From Theropithecus gelada (lineage: Eukaryota; Chordata; Mammalia; Primates; Cercopithecidae): a stretch of DNA of 64,000 nt. The notes beneath the pieces are model-generated. The model saw only the letters and a list, made by a program, of their open reading frames with translations. It searched no databases and was not told the origin of the DNA. A program made the position numbers and the translations under genes. Below, piece after piece: positions 12,637 to 24,994 of this stretch (within the stretch, counting starts at the first letter, position 1; each line of letters begins with the position of its first letter). Where the stretch lies: positions 159,054,526-159,118,525 of the forward strand of contig NC_037673.1 in the NCBI RefSeq assembly GCF_003255815.1. The letters are read 5' to 3'.

Positions 12637-13379
12637 AAAAGCATGGGGAACTCTGTGACTAAGAGAAGTATCTGAAATAATGAATATCTGAGTGGTGAGA
12701 AATTATGAGAGGCTAGAAGCTCCATGATACAAAACATGATGCAATAGAGGGAAACATTCAGAGCTTTAATAGAGAGAACAAGGGAAAGAGATATCTAAGA
12801 AGAGTACTCCTGGAATCATACTGAACCCCAGGAGTCAAGAAGATTATCCATATACAATGAGCTTTGCTCACTCAGAAGTAATCAGAACAGGATATGGACA
12901 GACTTGAAGGTGTTTTCAAAACCACACACAGACCAGTTCAAAGGACACACCCCTAATGGCACAAATACTTAAATTCAACTTCTTACCAAACACTCACTGG
13001 CGATCTTCTCTGACACAAGTGTGACTCCTAGGAAACTATGTTTAGAAATAAATCATAGCCACTACTGGTAATCTGAAAGAGTATGCATGCCCAATGCTGT
13101 GCCCTCAAAACAGCAATAAGAAGAGTAACCTCCAAGGTCTTGGTCCCAAGCTGAATTCAGATTCAAACAGAAAACAAACAAAAAAACCCATGTAAACACA
13201 CTGAACAGTAGTGGTAGTCTGTAAGCTACATATATATTCAACATATCAACAGAGAGAGGAAAGATCTTACCGGCTGAGAGAGTTTAATCATAACAATTGA
13301 CTAATAAGTGGCTTATGCTGACTAGGACTGAGCTGTAAGTCGCCAAGCTACAAGATTAAAACAAATAAACCAGAAAAAA
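12637..13379. other. Unassigned, may be outer L1M sequence
   Basis: No gene. A-rich sequence begins near 13373, just ahead of recognisable L1M ORF1-like sequence, so part of this could be a diverged L1 5' region. I cannot show it. Confidence 0.35.
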
Positions 13380-15420
13380 ACAAAAACAAAAAAAGAAAAG
13401 AAAGAAAATCTGACCAGACACATAAGAGACTGCATGCTGAAAAGTAATGGATTACAGCCATGTTACTAAATCATCGAAAAACAGTCAAATAACAATTACT
13501 CCTTCCTCTAGCAGATCTATATTCAGATTTGTTATACTATCTAAAATAAGCTGTTTTCAATAAAAAGTTAGGAGACATGCAAAGAATGTGAATGTAATAC
13601 ATACACAGGGAAAACAATCAATAGAAGCCGACTTTGAAAAGGTACATAATATAAACACGTTAAAAAAACTAATGGAAATAACGCATCAAGAATATGATAA
13701 AGTAATATACACTATTTAAATAAAAACAAATGAAAATTCTCCAGTTAAAAGGTAGAATAACCAAAATAGATCTCAACAGATTTGAGCTGGCAGAAATAGT
13801 CATTGTCTTGAGGACAAGTCAATAGAGATTACAAAATAATAACAGGCCATCAAAACATATAAAGAAAAAATTGACAGATTTAAAGGGAGAAATAAACAGC
13901 TCTACAATAATAGTTGGAGATTTCAATATCCTACTCTCTATCATGTATAGAACATTTAGTCTCAAAATAAGTAAGAAAATAGAGGTCTTAAAGAACACAA
14001 TAAACCGAGTAGTTTTAACAGACATACAGAACAGTCTACTCAACAACAGAAGACTAATTCTTCTCAAGAGCACATGGAACATTTTCCAAGATAGACTGTG
14101 TGGGGGCCTACAAATGAAGTATCAGTAGCTGTGAAAAGATAGCTATCAAACAAAAATTCATCTCTTACCATGACAGATGAAGTTAGAAATCAATAGCAGA
14201 AGGAAAACAAGAAAATTTATAAATTTGTGGAAATTACAAAACACACTCAAATAACAAATGAATTAAAAAAGAAATCACAAGGAAAACTGAAAAATATTTA
14301 AGATAAATGAAATAAAAACATAACATACCAACATTTATGGGGCATAGTGAAGGCCACATTAAGAAGAAAATTTATAGCTATAACGCATTAAAAAGTTAAT
14401 CAAAAATGTTTTAAATCAGCAGATGAACTTTACAACTTAAGGTACTAGAAAAAGAAACAAATTAAACACAAAGGTAGCAGAAGGAAGGAAATAATAGAAA
14501 AGCAAAGATAAATGGGATAGAGAATAAAATAATAATAGAGAAATGCAACAAAACTAAAAGTTGGCTCTTTGGACAGATCAAGTTCGACAAACCTTTACCT
14601 AAATAAAAAAAAGAGAAAAAGCGGGGCAGAAAAGACTCAAATTACAAAAATAAAAAATGAAAGACATCACTACTGATTTTATAGAAATGAAAGGATTATA
14701 AGACAGTACTATGAGCAGTTGCATGCCAACAATTGGATAACTACATGAAATCCTCATAAACTCGAAAGCTACCAAGACTAAACCATGAAGAAATAGAAAA
14801 TTTAAATAGAACTATATAATGAGTAAGAAAATAAAATAAATAATAAAAAACACCCAACAAAGTAAATCCCTGGATCTGAAGGCCTCACTGGTGAATTCTG
14901 CCTAATCTTTAAAGAGTAATTAATGGCAATTTTTTTTCAAAGTTTTCCAAAAAATATTGAAGAGGAGAGAGCACTTCCTAACTCACTTCATGAGACAAGT
15001 ATTACCCTGATGCCAAAACCAGAAAAACACAATTGAAGAAGAGAAAATTACAGACCAAAATCACTAATAAACATAGATGCAAATATTTTCAACAGTATAC
15101 TAGAAAACTGAATTCAACAGCATATTAAAAAATTACTCACTTGGAAAGCAAGGTTCAAAGTATACAAATCAATCAATGAAATATACCACATTAAGGAAAT
15201 GAAAGAGAAAATACTATGATTATCTCAATTGATGCAGAAAAAGCATTTGACATAATTCAAATTTATTTCATGACTGAAAAAAGACAAAGTAGAAATAGAA
15301 GGCAATTACCTCAACATAATAAAAGCCATATATAAAAACCCCACGACAAACATCATATTACTAGTATTAATAAAAAATTGAAAGCTTTCCCTTTAAGACC
15401 AAGAATATTTTTTTCTCCTT
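13380..15420 (+). mobile_element. L1M LINE, ORF1 and ORF2 remnants (sense)
   Basis: Sense L1 of an old M-type subfamily. ORF1-side sequence is suggested at 13545-13640 ('aataaaaagttaggagacat'). ORF2 sequence runs from about 13840 with 'aatagttggagatttcaat', 'cacatggaacattttccaag' (14071) and 'ctgatgccaaaaccagaaaa' (15008). The join near 13840 skips much of ORF1 and the start of ORF2. Many stops, so it is inactive. Confidence 0.85.
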
Positions 15421-15436
15421 AGAAAACCAAAAAAGT

Positions 15437-15630
15437 GGGCCATGCGTGGTGGCTCACGCCTGTAATCCCAGCACTTTGGGAGGCCGAGGCAGGAAAATGC
15501 TTGAACCGGGACCCGGGAGATGGAGGTTACAGTGAGCTGAAATCACACCACTGCACTCTAGCCTGGGGTCCTGGGGTACAGAGTGAGACTCTGTCTCAAA
15601 AAAAAAAAAAAAAAAGGAAAGAAGAGAAAA
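15437..15630 (+). mobile_element. Internally deleted Alu with 16-bp target duplication
   Basis: The left arm runs to 'gaggcaggaaaatgcttgaa' and continues straight into the right arm, so about 110 bases are missing from the middle. AGAAAACCAAAAAAGT flanks it perfectly at 15421-15436 and 15631-15646. The perfect duplication suggests it is not very old. Confidence 0.95.
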
Positions 15631-15654
15631 GAAAACCAAAAAAGTACTTATTGA

Positions 15655-16060
15655 TTGATTCTTTAGAGGTTTTTCTTTTTATAAATTGATACACAATAAT
15701 TGTACATATTTATGGTGTACAGAGGGACGTTTTGATACATACAATGTGTAGTCATTGGATCAGAGTAATCACCATATTCATTATCTCAAACATATATCAT
15801 TTGTGGTGGGAACATCAAATAACCTCCTTCTGGCTATTTTAAACTATAAGATATATTATTGTCAACTATAGTCATCATACAGTGATATAGAACACTACAA
15901 CTTATTTCTCCTATCTAGCTGTAATTTTGTATTCCTTAAGAAATCTCTCCCTGTTTCTCCATTTCCCCTATTATTTTCAGCTTACAATACTCTTTGTTAT
16001 ACTTTTTATTTCTATGAGATCAACATTTTCTAGTTTGTGCTTATGAATGGGAATATTTCT
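15655..16060 (-). mobile_element. L1 3' UTR fragment (antisense) nested in sense L1M
   Basis: Landmarks 'gtacatatttatggtgtaca' and 'gttttgatacatacaatgtg' belong to an L1MA/L1PB-type 3' UTR in reverse. Sense ORF2 sequence lies on both sides, so this is a later insertion into the L1M. Confidence 0.75.
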
Positions 16061-16590
16061 CACTTCTATTTAACATAGTACTGGAAGTCCTAGTCAGAGA
16101 ACTTAAACAAGAAAAATAAATTGAAAAATTCAATCAGAAAAGAAGAAAAAAAATTATTTCTGTTTGTAGATGATGTGACTTCATATGTAGAAAACTCCAA
16201 AAATTCTATATAAATATATACACAAAATACTCTTAGAATTTAAATGAATTTAGCAAAGAATCAAGATATAAAGTTCAAACACAAAATCAGTTGCATTTTT
16301 ATATACGAATAATAAACCATCTAAAAATTAAGAAACTATTTTCATTTGCAATACCACTACAAATTATAAAATATTTAAGAATTAACCAAACCAAGGAAGT
16401 AAAAGACTTGTACAATGAAAATTATAAAACATTAACCAATAAAATTAAGGAAGACATCAATAAATGAAAAAATATCTCACATTCTGGATTAGGGCTTAGC
16501 ATTGTTAAAATTTCAATAGTACACAAAGTGACCTACAGATTTAATGCAATCTCTATCAAAATGTAAGGTCAGTTTAACATTCAAAAGTTA
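16061..16590 (+). mobile_element. L1M ORF2 continuation (sense)
   Basis: Resumes after the nested fragment with 'acatagtactggaagtccta' and 'gtttgtagatgatgtgac', the antisense-free ORF2 region around the reverse-transcriptase catalytic block. Broken by stops. Confidence 0.8.
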
Positions 16591-17122
16591 ATTTATGTGA
16601 TATGCCATGTCAATAGAATAAAGAAAAACTATATGCTCATCTCAATAAATCCAGAAAAAATATTTGACAGAAATACAATACCAAACAAACAAACAAACAA
16701 AACTAGGAATAGAAGCCTCACCCTGTTAAAAGGGATTTGCAAAACATTCCACAACTACCATCATACCTCATGGTGAAAGACAATTCTTTTCTCCTAAGAT
16801 CATGAAAATCATAAGGATATTCATTCTTGCCACTTCTAACGTTGTACTGGGGGTGCTGGTCAGGGCAAGTAGGCGAGAATAAGAAAGAGAAAGTATCCAG
16901 ATAGGAAAAGAAAAAATAGAACTCCTTATATTTTCAATACCTAATTTTATACATGTGTGTGCATACACATATAAACATACGCACTTTGTTATGAGCATTA
17001 TAAAAACTGAAATTAAGAAAACAATTGCATTTATAATAGCATTAAAAACCAAGAATACTTAGTTATATGTTCAATAAAGTAAGGACAAAACTTGTATACT
17101 GAAAACTAAAAAACATAGGAAG
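16591..17122 (+). mobile_element. Second L1M ORF2 copy of the same region
   Basis: The reverse-transcriptase stretch recurs ('acctcatggtgaaagacaat', 'gtactgggggtgctggtcag') after it has already been passed at 15300-16100. This is therefore a second L1 fragment or a tandem duplication, not the same element continuing. An (AAAC)n run sits at 16681-16701. Confidence 0.75.
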
Positions 17123-17439
17123 TAATTAATTATTTATATTTACCTTATTATTTCCCTGAGCATTCTTACCACCAGAGAGATCGAAGACTTAATGGGCAGT
17201 TTGCTTCTTCAGTGATGTGCTTATTCGCATGCATTGTTCAATATTCTTCTGGGATGTCTGTTATTTTCTTGTTCAGGCAATGGAACTCCTTTTAGAGATA
17301 TAAACACTTTTCTTATAAATGTTGTAAATATTTTCTCCTGACAAATCATTTGTCCCTTCATTTCATTTAATTTTATTCACTTTTCCACTTTTTCTCCCGT
17401 ATTTGTTCTGCTTCAGGCACTCAGTCTCTTAGATGTTCT
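17123..17439. other. No gene or repeat recognised
   Basis: AT-rich sequence with no coding signal. Confidence 0.4.
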
Positions 17440-17822
17440 CTAAACATTAAGAATTTGCACTGACTGTTCTCTTTGCCTAGAATGCTTTTCTCTGGATTCT
17501 CATTCCTTACTCTCTCCAAGTCTTTGTCACATATCACCTTCTGAATGAGGCCTACACTAACCACTTTATTTAATTTCAGCACAATCCCACTGCCGCAAGA
17601 GCCAGGCCAGATCATCTTTACTCTGCCTTTTTTTTTATAGCACTTAAAACCTTCTAAAATAATATATCATTTATTTATTTTTATGTTTTTATTTCTTGTT
17701 TTTCTGGTAAATTTAAAATTCATAAGAGCAAATATTTGTTTGTTTTGTTTCTCATATATCCCAAAATTTTTGAACAGTTAGTACATGTTAGGGGTTTATA
17801 AATATTTGCTGAATTATATAAT
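17440..17822 (+). mobile_element. L2 LINE 3' end
   Basis: Ordered L2 3'-end landmarks: 'tttgcctagaatgctttt', 'tcaccttctgaatgaggcct', 'atagcacttaaaaccttct' and a terminal 'ataaatatttgctgaatta'. Confidence 0.8.
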
Positions 17823-18875
17823 TTATAATCACTTCTTCCAAATAAGTTTTTAATGTTTGATGTTATCAAATCTAGAAGAGATATCTTTAAGAATAAGTAT
17901 ATCTTTATCTTGTGTTGTCAAGATAAGCTACACTAAGATTAAGAACATCTTCTCCTTTATTTTTATTATGCTTTTATAAGAATTATTGTTGATTTACACT
18001 TACGTTTTGACTTGAACTAGATTATAATTTGGGTAAGATAGAAACTCTAAAAGCTCTTTCATTTTAAAACCTAATTGTCTTAACAGTAATTATAGAACAG
18101 TCGATTCTGTACCCACAGATAATTAGCGTGACCTTTAGAATATGCTAAATCTCATTTGTATTGCTTTCTGAAATTTATTCTTTTTCACTCTGCAATAACT
18201 TTACTTAAAATAGTTTTACACCTGAAATTATAATAAATTTATAGCTGTATTTGGGTGAAATTGACCCATATTTTCTAGTTGAGTTAATATTTGCTAATTT
18301 CTAGAAAAATTAATCCCCTATATTCAATCTGTTTATTCCTTCACAAACTACTATGACCAGACATTGAATCTCCTCGATATATATTCTATACCACGTTAAG
18401 TTCCTTTCATAACACGTACTTTTATTTTTTAATGTCCTTGAGACTTCCACTTAATTATTCAAGTTTATCTTTCATTGTGTCCAACTGCCCAAAACTTTAC
18501 TGATATTTTTAAACATTTCATACATACGGAGAAGTACATAAATGTATATGCAGAATTTAAAGAGTATTTTTAAATGAACTTCTGTGATAATTTCATCTAG
18601 AAGAGAAAATGGAACATTTTTCCATGTATTTTTGAAAAATGTATTCTGAAATAATTTTACTAACTGTATATTCTGATATGTGCTATTATACTCAACTATT
18701 TAGTGTTGTTTCTTCATGTAACTTTCTGAGTTTACATTTCATTTGATACTTTTGCAAATATGCTAGGTAATGTTTACAGTCTCTTGTTCCATACATGCAT
18801 TTTTTCCAGTCTTCTAATGCTTCAAACATAAATTATAATTATTTTATAATAGATACTTTAATAATTCTTATATTT
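17823..18875. other. No gene or repeat recognised
   Basis: About 1 kb of unique-looking, strongly AT-rich DNA with no coding signal. Confidence 0.45.
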
Positions 18876-19156
18876 GGCTGGGCACGTTGGCTCAAGCCTG
18901 TAATCCCAGCACTTTGGGAGGCCGAGATGGGTGGATCACAAGGTCAGGAGATCGAGAGCATCCTAGCTAACACGGTGAAACCCTGTCTCTACCAAAAATA
19001 CAAAAAAATTAGCTGGGCATTGTGGCAGAGGCCTGTAGTCCCAACTACTCGAAGGCTGAGGCAGGAGAATGTTGTGAACCCAGGAGACGGAGGTTGCAGT
19101 GAGCCGAGATCGTGCCACTGCACTCCAGCCTGGGTGACAAAGCGAGACTCCGTCTC
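18876..19156 (+). mobile_element. AluY SINE
   Basis: Full dimer with 'ggatcacaaggtcaggagat', a Y-type feature. The right arm ends in GTCTCAAAATAAATAAATA and runs into the AT microsatellite. Confidence 0.92.
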
Positions 19157-19171
19157 AAAATAAATAAATAA

Positions 19172-19203
<32 letters not shown>

Positions 19204-19210
19204 ATAAATA
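19157..19210. repeat. (AATA)n/(AT)n microsatellite from an Alu tail
   Basis: The A-rich Alu tail has become AATA and then AT dinucleotides (about 19170-19206). Confidence 0.95.
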
Positions 19211-19561
19211 ATTTGAGATGAAGACATAATCTTGAATTATACAGGTAGGCCCAAGGTAATGTCAAGGGTCCTTATCACAGGAGGGCAGTAGCATCACATT
19301 CAGAGAAGAAAGTATCATCATGGGAGTAAAGATTACAGGAAATGAGAAAGAGGTCATGATCTAATAAATTCATCCCGCCTCCAATATGGAAAAGGCAAGA
19401 AAACAGATTTTCCACTAGAATCTCTTGAAGAAATGCAGCCCTGCTGACCCCTTTATTTTTGGAATTCCTAACCTCTATAATTATAAGATGATAAATGTGG
19501 GTTGTTTTAAGTCACTACATTTGGGGTAATTAGTTACAATAACAATAGAATACTAATACAG
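19211..19561 (+). mobile_element. MaLR/ERVL-type LTR relic, 5' truncated
   Basis: Contains 'aggcccaaggtaatgtcaag', 'gcagccctgctgacccctt' and an ending 'ggggtaattagttacaat...actaatacag', the same LTR type as 484-984. The AluY sits at its 5' edge. Confidence 0.6.
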
Positions 19562-19939
19562 TTATTTTAGTAATTTCTTAATTATGGTACCTTTTCAGTA
19601 CGTGCTTGGTTATTTTTCATTGTGAGGCATATGTTTGGTTTTTTTCCAGAAATTACTTGTGAGACTTCTTCATAACGAGGTTGAAGGTGAGTTTCTCTGG
19701 AGAGCATTTGCTTATATCAGGGCTTATGGGTTCTGCAAATACCAGTCTACTGTAAAGTATTTTCATGTTGTGTCTGTATTTTTGGACCAACAAATAAATT
19801 GCCTTGCTTATGTTTTCATATCTTCTTTTTTTATACTGTAAGTTTTTCTCCTATTTATAACAACAAAGATGTGAGGATAAAAATAAGACTTTTTTTTAAT
19901 GTCCTCACATTGGTTGTTGGTTGTTTAAAGTGTAGAGCA
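19562..19939. other. No gene or repeat recognised
   Basis: AT-rich unique-looking sequence. Confidence 0.4.
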
Positions 19940-20690
19940 TCAGTATGTTACCAAGACACCAGTGGTTCCGTCTGGGTTCTGCTGCCTCCCACACAAAAGG
20001 ACAATGACTGAGACAATGAATATTGCCAAGGAAGAAGCTTTAATCAGGTGCTGCAGCTGAGGAGATGGGAGCTCAGTCTCAAATCTAAACCCTTGACTGA
20101 CTAAAACTAGGGATATATAGCAGGGAAGAAATAAAACAATGTGTAAGAAAACAAAAAGCAGGGAGGGCAAGCAAGCAATCATGATGAAAAGGTGTTTGGT
20201 CATTGTCTGATGTGGTGATGTGGTGAGAGTCAGTTGTTTGATACTTTTTTTTTTTTTTGAGATGGAATCTTGCTCTGTCTTTTAGGTGGTAGTGCAATGG
20301 CGTAATCTCGACTCACTGCAACCTCTGCCTCCCAACTTCAAGCGATTCTCCTGCCTCAGCCTCCCGAGTAGCTGGGATTACAGGCGCCAGCCACCACGCC
20401 CAGCTAATTTTTGTATTTTTCAGTAGAGATGGGGTTAAGCCATGTTGGCCAGGCTGGTCTTGAACTCCTGACTTCAGGTGATCCACCTGCCTTGGCCTCC
20501 CAAAGTGCTGGGATTACAGGCGTAAGCCACCACTTCTAGCCGATATTTTTTTGGCGGGGAGGCCTGAAAGTTCTTTTCTGAGGAGAGAACTCCTATAAAA
20601 CAAATATAACTTTCAAGCTTTAAGGCCATAAGGGGTTAATTTCAATCTGTATCCAAAAAACTCCATGTAGGACTATCAGTTTCAAGTACA
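19940..20690 (-). mobile_element. Probable ERV1-type LTR relic (antisense), split by Alu
   Basis: Compositionally LTR-like: 'ggttctgctgcctcccac' and 'ggagatgggagctcagtctc' before the Alu, and 'ggcggggaggcctgaaagtt' after it, which I associate with an LTR in reverse orientation. Family not assigned and ends uncertain. Confidence 0.45.
20245..20541 (-). mobile_element. AluS SINE (antisense)
   Basis: Full dimer in reverse, poly-T at 20245-20258. GATAC/GATAT at the two edges may be a short worn target duplication. Confidence 0.93.
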
Positions 20691-21717
20691 GCACGATAGA
20701 TAGATGGAATTACCCTCTATAGCAGACTGCCTTCTACAGTGAGATAACCGAAAACTGTTAGTAAGAAGGCTTTCATTTGTGTTACTTGAGAGAAGAGGAG
20801 GAAGGTGTTTAGGAATTCATGCATTTATCTTTTAGTATTCTTATTTTTATCTTGCTCTTGCCTTGTGGTTGCTAGGCTTTTCTGTCCTTTAGTTGTTGTT
20901 ATTGCAATTTCATCTGCTTTTAATCACCCTTACACCATTATAAAAAACCCAATGCTTGAAGAAACCAGTTTGAAGTCATATCAAAAGAGACATGGTAGCT
21001 GCATATTGTATAGATTTTATAGGTACCTGAGAATATTACATTATCATTAACCTTAAACAAATGCCACAGAAAGACAGTAGATTGCTTGCTGGAAAACAAA
21101 GCTAAGTGTGTGCTATGATGAATTTCATATTCATACTTTGTCTAAAGGCAGATGCTTGCATGATTTGGAGTTTTTCCAGGTTTAAAGACTATAAACTTTA
21201 TCAAGAATCTCAACCAAAGACAGTTGTTTCCTCCATTCCATCTGTGCAGCAGCAAGACGTTACATAAAAATCCAAGCCAGAGATGGTAATTATGATAAGG
21301 ATATATTGGTACACTAATGAACATCAGTTATCATTATAAATTTAATTATTTACTATTATTAGTAACTGATGTATTGTCTTGTAAAATAAGTACTATTACA
21401 GATGTTTTAAAGAAAGAATGAGAAACGTCATTTGTTAAATAACGATTTGACTTCTGCACCACAGAAAAATTGATTGGAAGTTACTTTTTAAAATTTTTAC
21501 TTTTTATTTATCTTCATATATAATAATGATTACTTGTTTATTTCTGCATAATTAAGTATCTGAAATTATGTACCTGGATCCCAGAGTAGTCTTTGTTAAA
21601 GTAGCCTGGTTTCATATCAAAGTATGAGGCTCTCTTTATGTGACATGGACCATGTTATAAGCCAGACCACCTTAAATAAGTGGATAAAGATCCTTCAAGA
21701 TTTGTTTTAACTCATTC
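20691..21717. other. No gene or repeat recognised
   Basis: Unique-looking AT-rich sequence; no coding signal. Confidence 0.45.
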
Positions 21718-22430
21718 ATTCATTCAATCAGCAAACACCGAGTATAAGGCACTTACCTAAATGCCCAATATACATCAATGAACAGAGAAGATGAAGTTAT
21801 TTTACCTCCTGGAACTTATAGTCTGGCAAATAATTTATTATAAATACATAATATACAAAAGTGATAAGTGTTATGATGGAAACCTTAGAGTATGATAAGA
21901 AAGATTAGGGGCGCTTTGATTTGGCAGTTTTAAATACGGTGATCATGGTGGGCCTTCTGAGAAGTGTTATCTGAGTAGAAACTTAAAGGAGTCACGGAGT
22001 TAGCCATGTGGATATCTGGAGGAAGAGCACCGTATGCAGAGGAAACAGACAGTAAATAGGCCCTGAAGCAGAAGCATGCCTGGCATAATTGGAGAATAGT
22101 GAAGAAGCCAGGTTTTTCTGAGTAGAGTGGAAAAAAAAAAAGGAAAGGATAGAGCAGTAGGAGTTGGTATCACAGAGAGATTGGAAGGACAGATCATGAA
22201 GGACTTTATGGGCCATTATATGAATGTGGGCTATTTCATGAAAAAAATCGGGGAAAATTTTGAGTTGAACATTGAATTTAATCTAGCTTTTATTGTAAAA
22301 GGTTCCCTCTGGCTGCTGAGTGGAGGAGAAACCAAAGTTAAGAAAGGATAGGAAAAGTGCAACAGTGAGCTGGCTACTTTGTTATGCAGACAGGCAATGA
22401 TGGTGGCTTGGTTTAGAGCCAGTGATAGAT
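21718..22430 (+). mobile_element. Ancient mammalian interspersed repeat, family unassigned
   Basis: Phrases such as 'caatgaacagagaagatgaa', 'ccctctggctgctgagtgg' and 'caatgatggtggcttggttt' match a well-spread old mammalian repeat that I recognise by text but cannot name safely. The short frames inside are not coding. Confidence 0.5.
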
Positions 22431-23875
22431 AAATGCAGGACATATATCAAATCGTCAAGTACATAAATTACTACAATTCTAGATTACATATTTGCCTCCT
22501 GACTTCCCAAGTGAACACTTTTATTTGAATATAATGACCAATCACTTTAACTTCAAAACCAAAAACAGTTAATGAAATCTTCATGTACTTCTAGTTATGA
22601 GTTCTAAAATGAATAGATGATATTTTCTTTCATTTCCATAGTAGTCATGGTTAAGGACTAAAGGTGTAGGATAAAGTGAGAAAGCAAAGCAGGGTTAATG
22701 AGCTTCAGAAATGATAGCTCTGTTTGCTGGACCTGATTCAAAATGGAAATGTAGAGGGGAGTGTTTGAGCATGGTGACCTCATGATTTAAAATTTAGAAA
22801 GCAGAAGTATTGATCTTTTCTCCTATCAAAAATGCCAGAGAGAGTCGCACAATTTATTATTCTTCCTGTTGAGTAAGCAACACTGAAGAAAAGCAAGAAA
22901 GTAGGGCTTTGCTAAAGCAAAGCAAGGGAAGGATGCTAGGCCACAATAAAGATTCAGTGATAACTTGCTTTACCGTGAATTCACCATGGACTTAGGTGTT
23001 TGCGAGACAAGGAGTCAAATACAGACTCTACCCTTTCTTTAGCCACATATGTCACCTTAAAAAGTTTATTAATCTCACCAATTTTATATTCCTTATTTTT
23101 GAAATACATTTTGAATATCATCTAAAATTCATAACAATTTGTGATCATAATTATAATTTCATCCTCCTTATTACTAGCTATTATTGACTACTTTGTACGT
23201 CAATTGAAATAATATTGTATAAAATTAGATCTCACTGTCCTCTGTGCCCACTTTCCAAAAACAGGGAAAAGGTAACTAAGACAACCCACAGTGTACATCA
23301 TGTATATTTTCTGGAACAAGAAAGAAAATGCCTAAAGAGGAAACTGAACAGTTGGTAACTTGTTAGAAGGGGATTTTTTTTTCCAGTCTCAACAATAACC
23401 TGATGCGGTTGCTAATGTTTTCCACCTCAGCTTGTGTTTATTAAGATGATTTTAAAAGGCAATGAAGTGGAGAATGCATTGGAAATCAGGCTAAGTGGCT
23501 ACATATTTTATTTAATTATCTGATGAAAAGGGCAAAACAGTGAGAAGAGCTCTTCTTTTGGTACATGCCAAAATAGACATACTCAGAATGGAATTCTGAA
23601 CAAGCCTGCTCTCCACTTAACTAAGCCCTTCTCCCTGTCCCCACGTAGCTTACTTGACTGAAAAGAATTCACTAATAGAAACAGAGCACCTATGATACGC
23701 TCTGCATTGAGCCAGGTATTGTAAAGGAAGCACCAAGATGCCGCTTTTATAATACTGATGATGTAAGAACGGCAAATATGAATAACAGCAACAAACCGGA
23801 AAGATAAGAACTGTGTAATAACGTTCACAGTAACAGCTGTATGTTCTGTGTAAGGCACAGAACTAACACCACCTC
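22431..23875. other. No gene or repeat recognised
   Basis: About 1.4 kb of unique-looking AT-rich sequence. The 132-residue minus-strand frame that ends here starts inside the Alu. Confidence 0.45.
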
Positions 23876-23890
23876 GGAATAATAGGGAAG

Positions 23891-24190
23891 GGGCGTGGTG
23901 TGGTGGCTCACCCCGTAGTACCAGCACTTTGGGTGGCTGAGGTGGGAGATGAGCCCAGGAGTTTGAGACCAGCCTGGGCAATATGGTGAAATCCTGTCTC
24001 TACAAAAAACACAAACATTAGCTGGGCGTAGTGGCACACATCTGTAGCCCCAGTTACTTTGGGAGGCTGAGGTGGGAGGATGCCTTGAGCTCAAGAGATG
24101 GAGGTTGCAGTGAGCTGAGATTGTGCTGCTTCACTCCAGCCTCAGTGACATAGTGAGTCTCAAAAATAAAACAAAAACAAAAACAAAAAG
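23891..24190 (+). mobile_element. AluJ SINE with distant 15-bp target duplication
   Basis: An old-looking dimer with tail AAAACAAAAACAAAAACAA. GGAATAATAGGGAAG precedes it (23876-23890) and recurs perfectly at 24899-24913, beyond an L1 piece and a GGAA repeat. The simplest reading is that the Alu inserted first and its tail was later invaded and expanded. Confidence 0.9.
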
Positions 24191-24193
24191 AAC

Positions 24194-24719
24194 GATTTAT
24201 AATCTTTTATATATACCCAGTAATGGGATTGCTGGGTCAAATGGTATTTCTGTTTCTAGATCCTTGAGCAATCATCACAGCATCACTGTTAACAATAGCA
24301 AAGATTTGGAACCAACCCAAATGCCCATCAATGATAGACTGGATAAAGAAACTGTGGCACATATACACCATTGAATACTATGCAGCCATAAAAAAGGATA
24401 AGTTCATATCCTTTGCAGGTACATGGATGAAGCTGGAAACCATCATTCTCAGCAAACTAATACAGGAACAGAAAACAAAACACCACATGTTCTCACTTAT
24501 AAGTGGGAGTTGAACAATGAGAACACATGGACACAGGGAGGGGAACATCACACACCGGGGCCTGTTGGGGGTTGGGGGCTAGGGGAGGGATCGCATTAGG
24601 AGAAATACCTAACGGAGATGACGGGTTGATGGGTGCAGCAAACCACCATGGCACGTGTATACCTATGTAACAAACCTGAATGTTCTGCACATGTATCCCA
24701 GAACTTAAAGTATAATTAA
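24194..24719 (+). mobile_element. 5'-inverted (twin-primed) L1PA 3' end
   Basis: Positions 24194 to about 24275 are L1 ORF2 sequence in reverse ('acccagtaatgggattgctg'). From about 24278 the same region continues in sense ('aacaatagcaaagatttgg', 'aatgcccatcaatgatagac') to the L1PA 3' UTR end 'cccagaacttaaagtata'. A few tens of bases are missing at the switch. Inversion plus a small deletion is the classic twin-priming product. Confidence 0.9.
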
Positions 24720-24898
24720 AGGAAGGAAGGAAGGAAGGAAGGAAGGAAGGAAGGAAGGAAGGAAGGAAGGAAGGAAGGAAGGGAGGGCNNNNAGGAAGGA
24801 AGGAAGGAAGGAAGGAAGGAAGGAAGGAAGGAAGGAAGGGAGGGAGGGAGGGAGGGAGGGAGGGAGGGAGGGAGGGAGGGAGGAAGGGGAAAAAGAAA
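24720..24898. repeat. (GGAA)n then (GGGA)n microsatellite
   Basis: GGAA units from 24720, an interrupted block around the N gap, more GGAA, then GGGA units to about 24883. It follows the L1 tail and lies within the Alu's target duplication, so it grew from retroposon tail sequence. True length is uncertain because of the gap. Confidence 0.97.
24789..24792. other. Assembly gap (4 N)
   Basis: Four N inside the GGAA repeat. Bases just before it (GGGAGGGC) break the GGAA phase, so the assembly is unsure here. Confidence 1.
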
Positions 24899-24994
24899 GG
24901 AATAATAGGGAAGTCTTTATAGTTGAATGTGAGATTCAAGTCATATCTGGAAGAATAGGTAAGCTCTGGATATGTAGAAGAGAAAGGGATGCTA

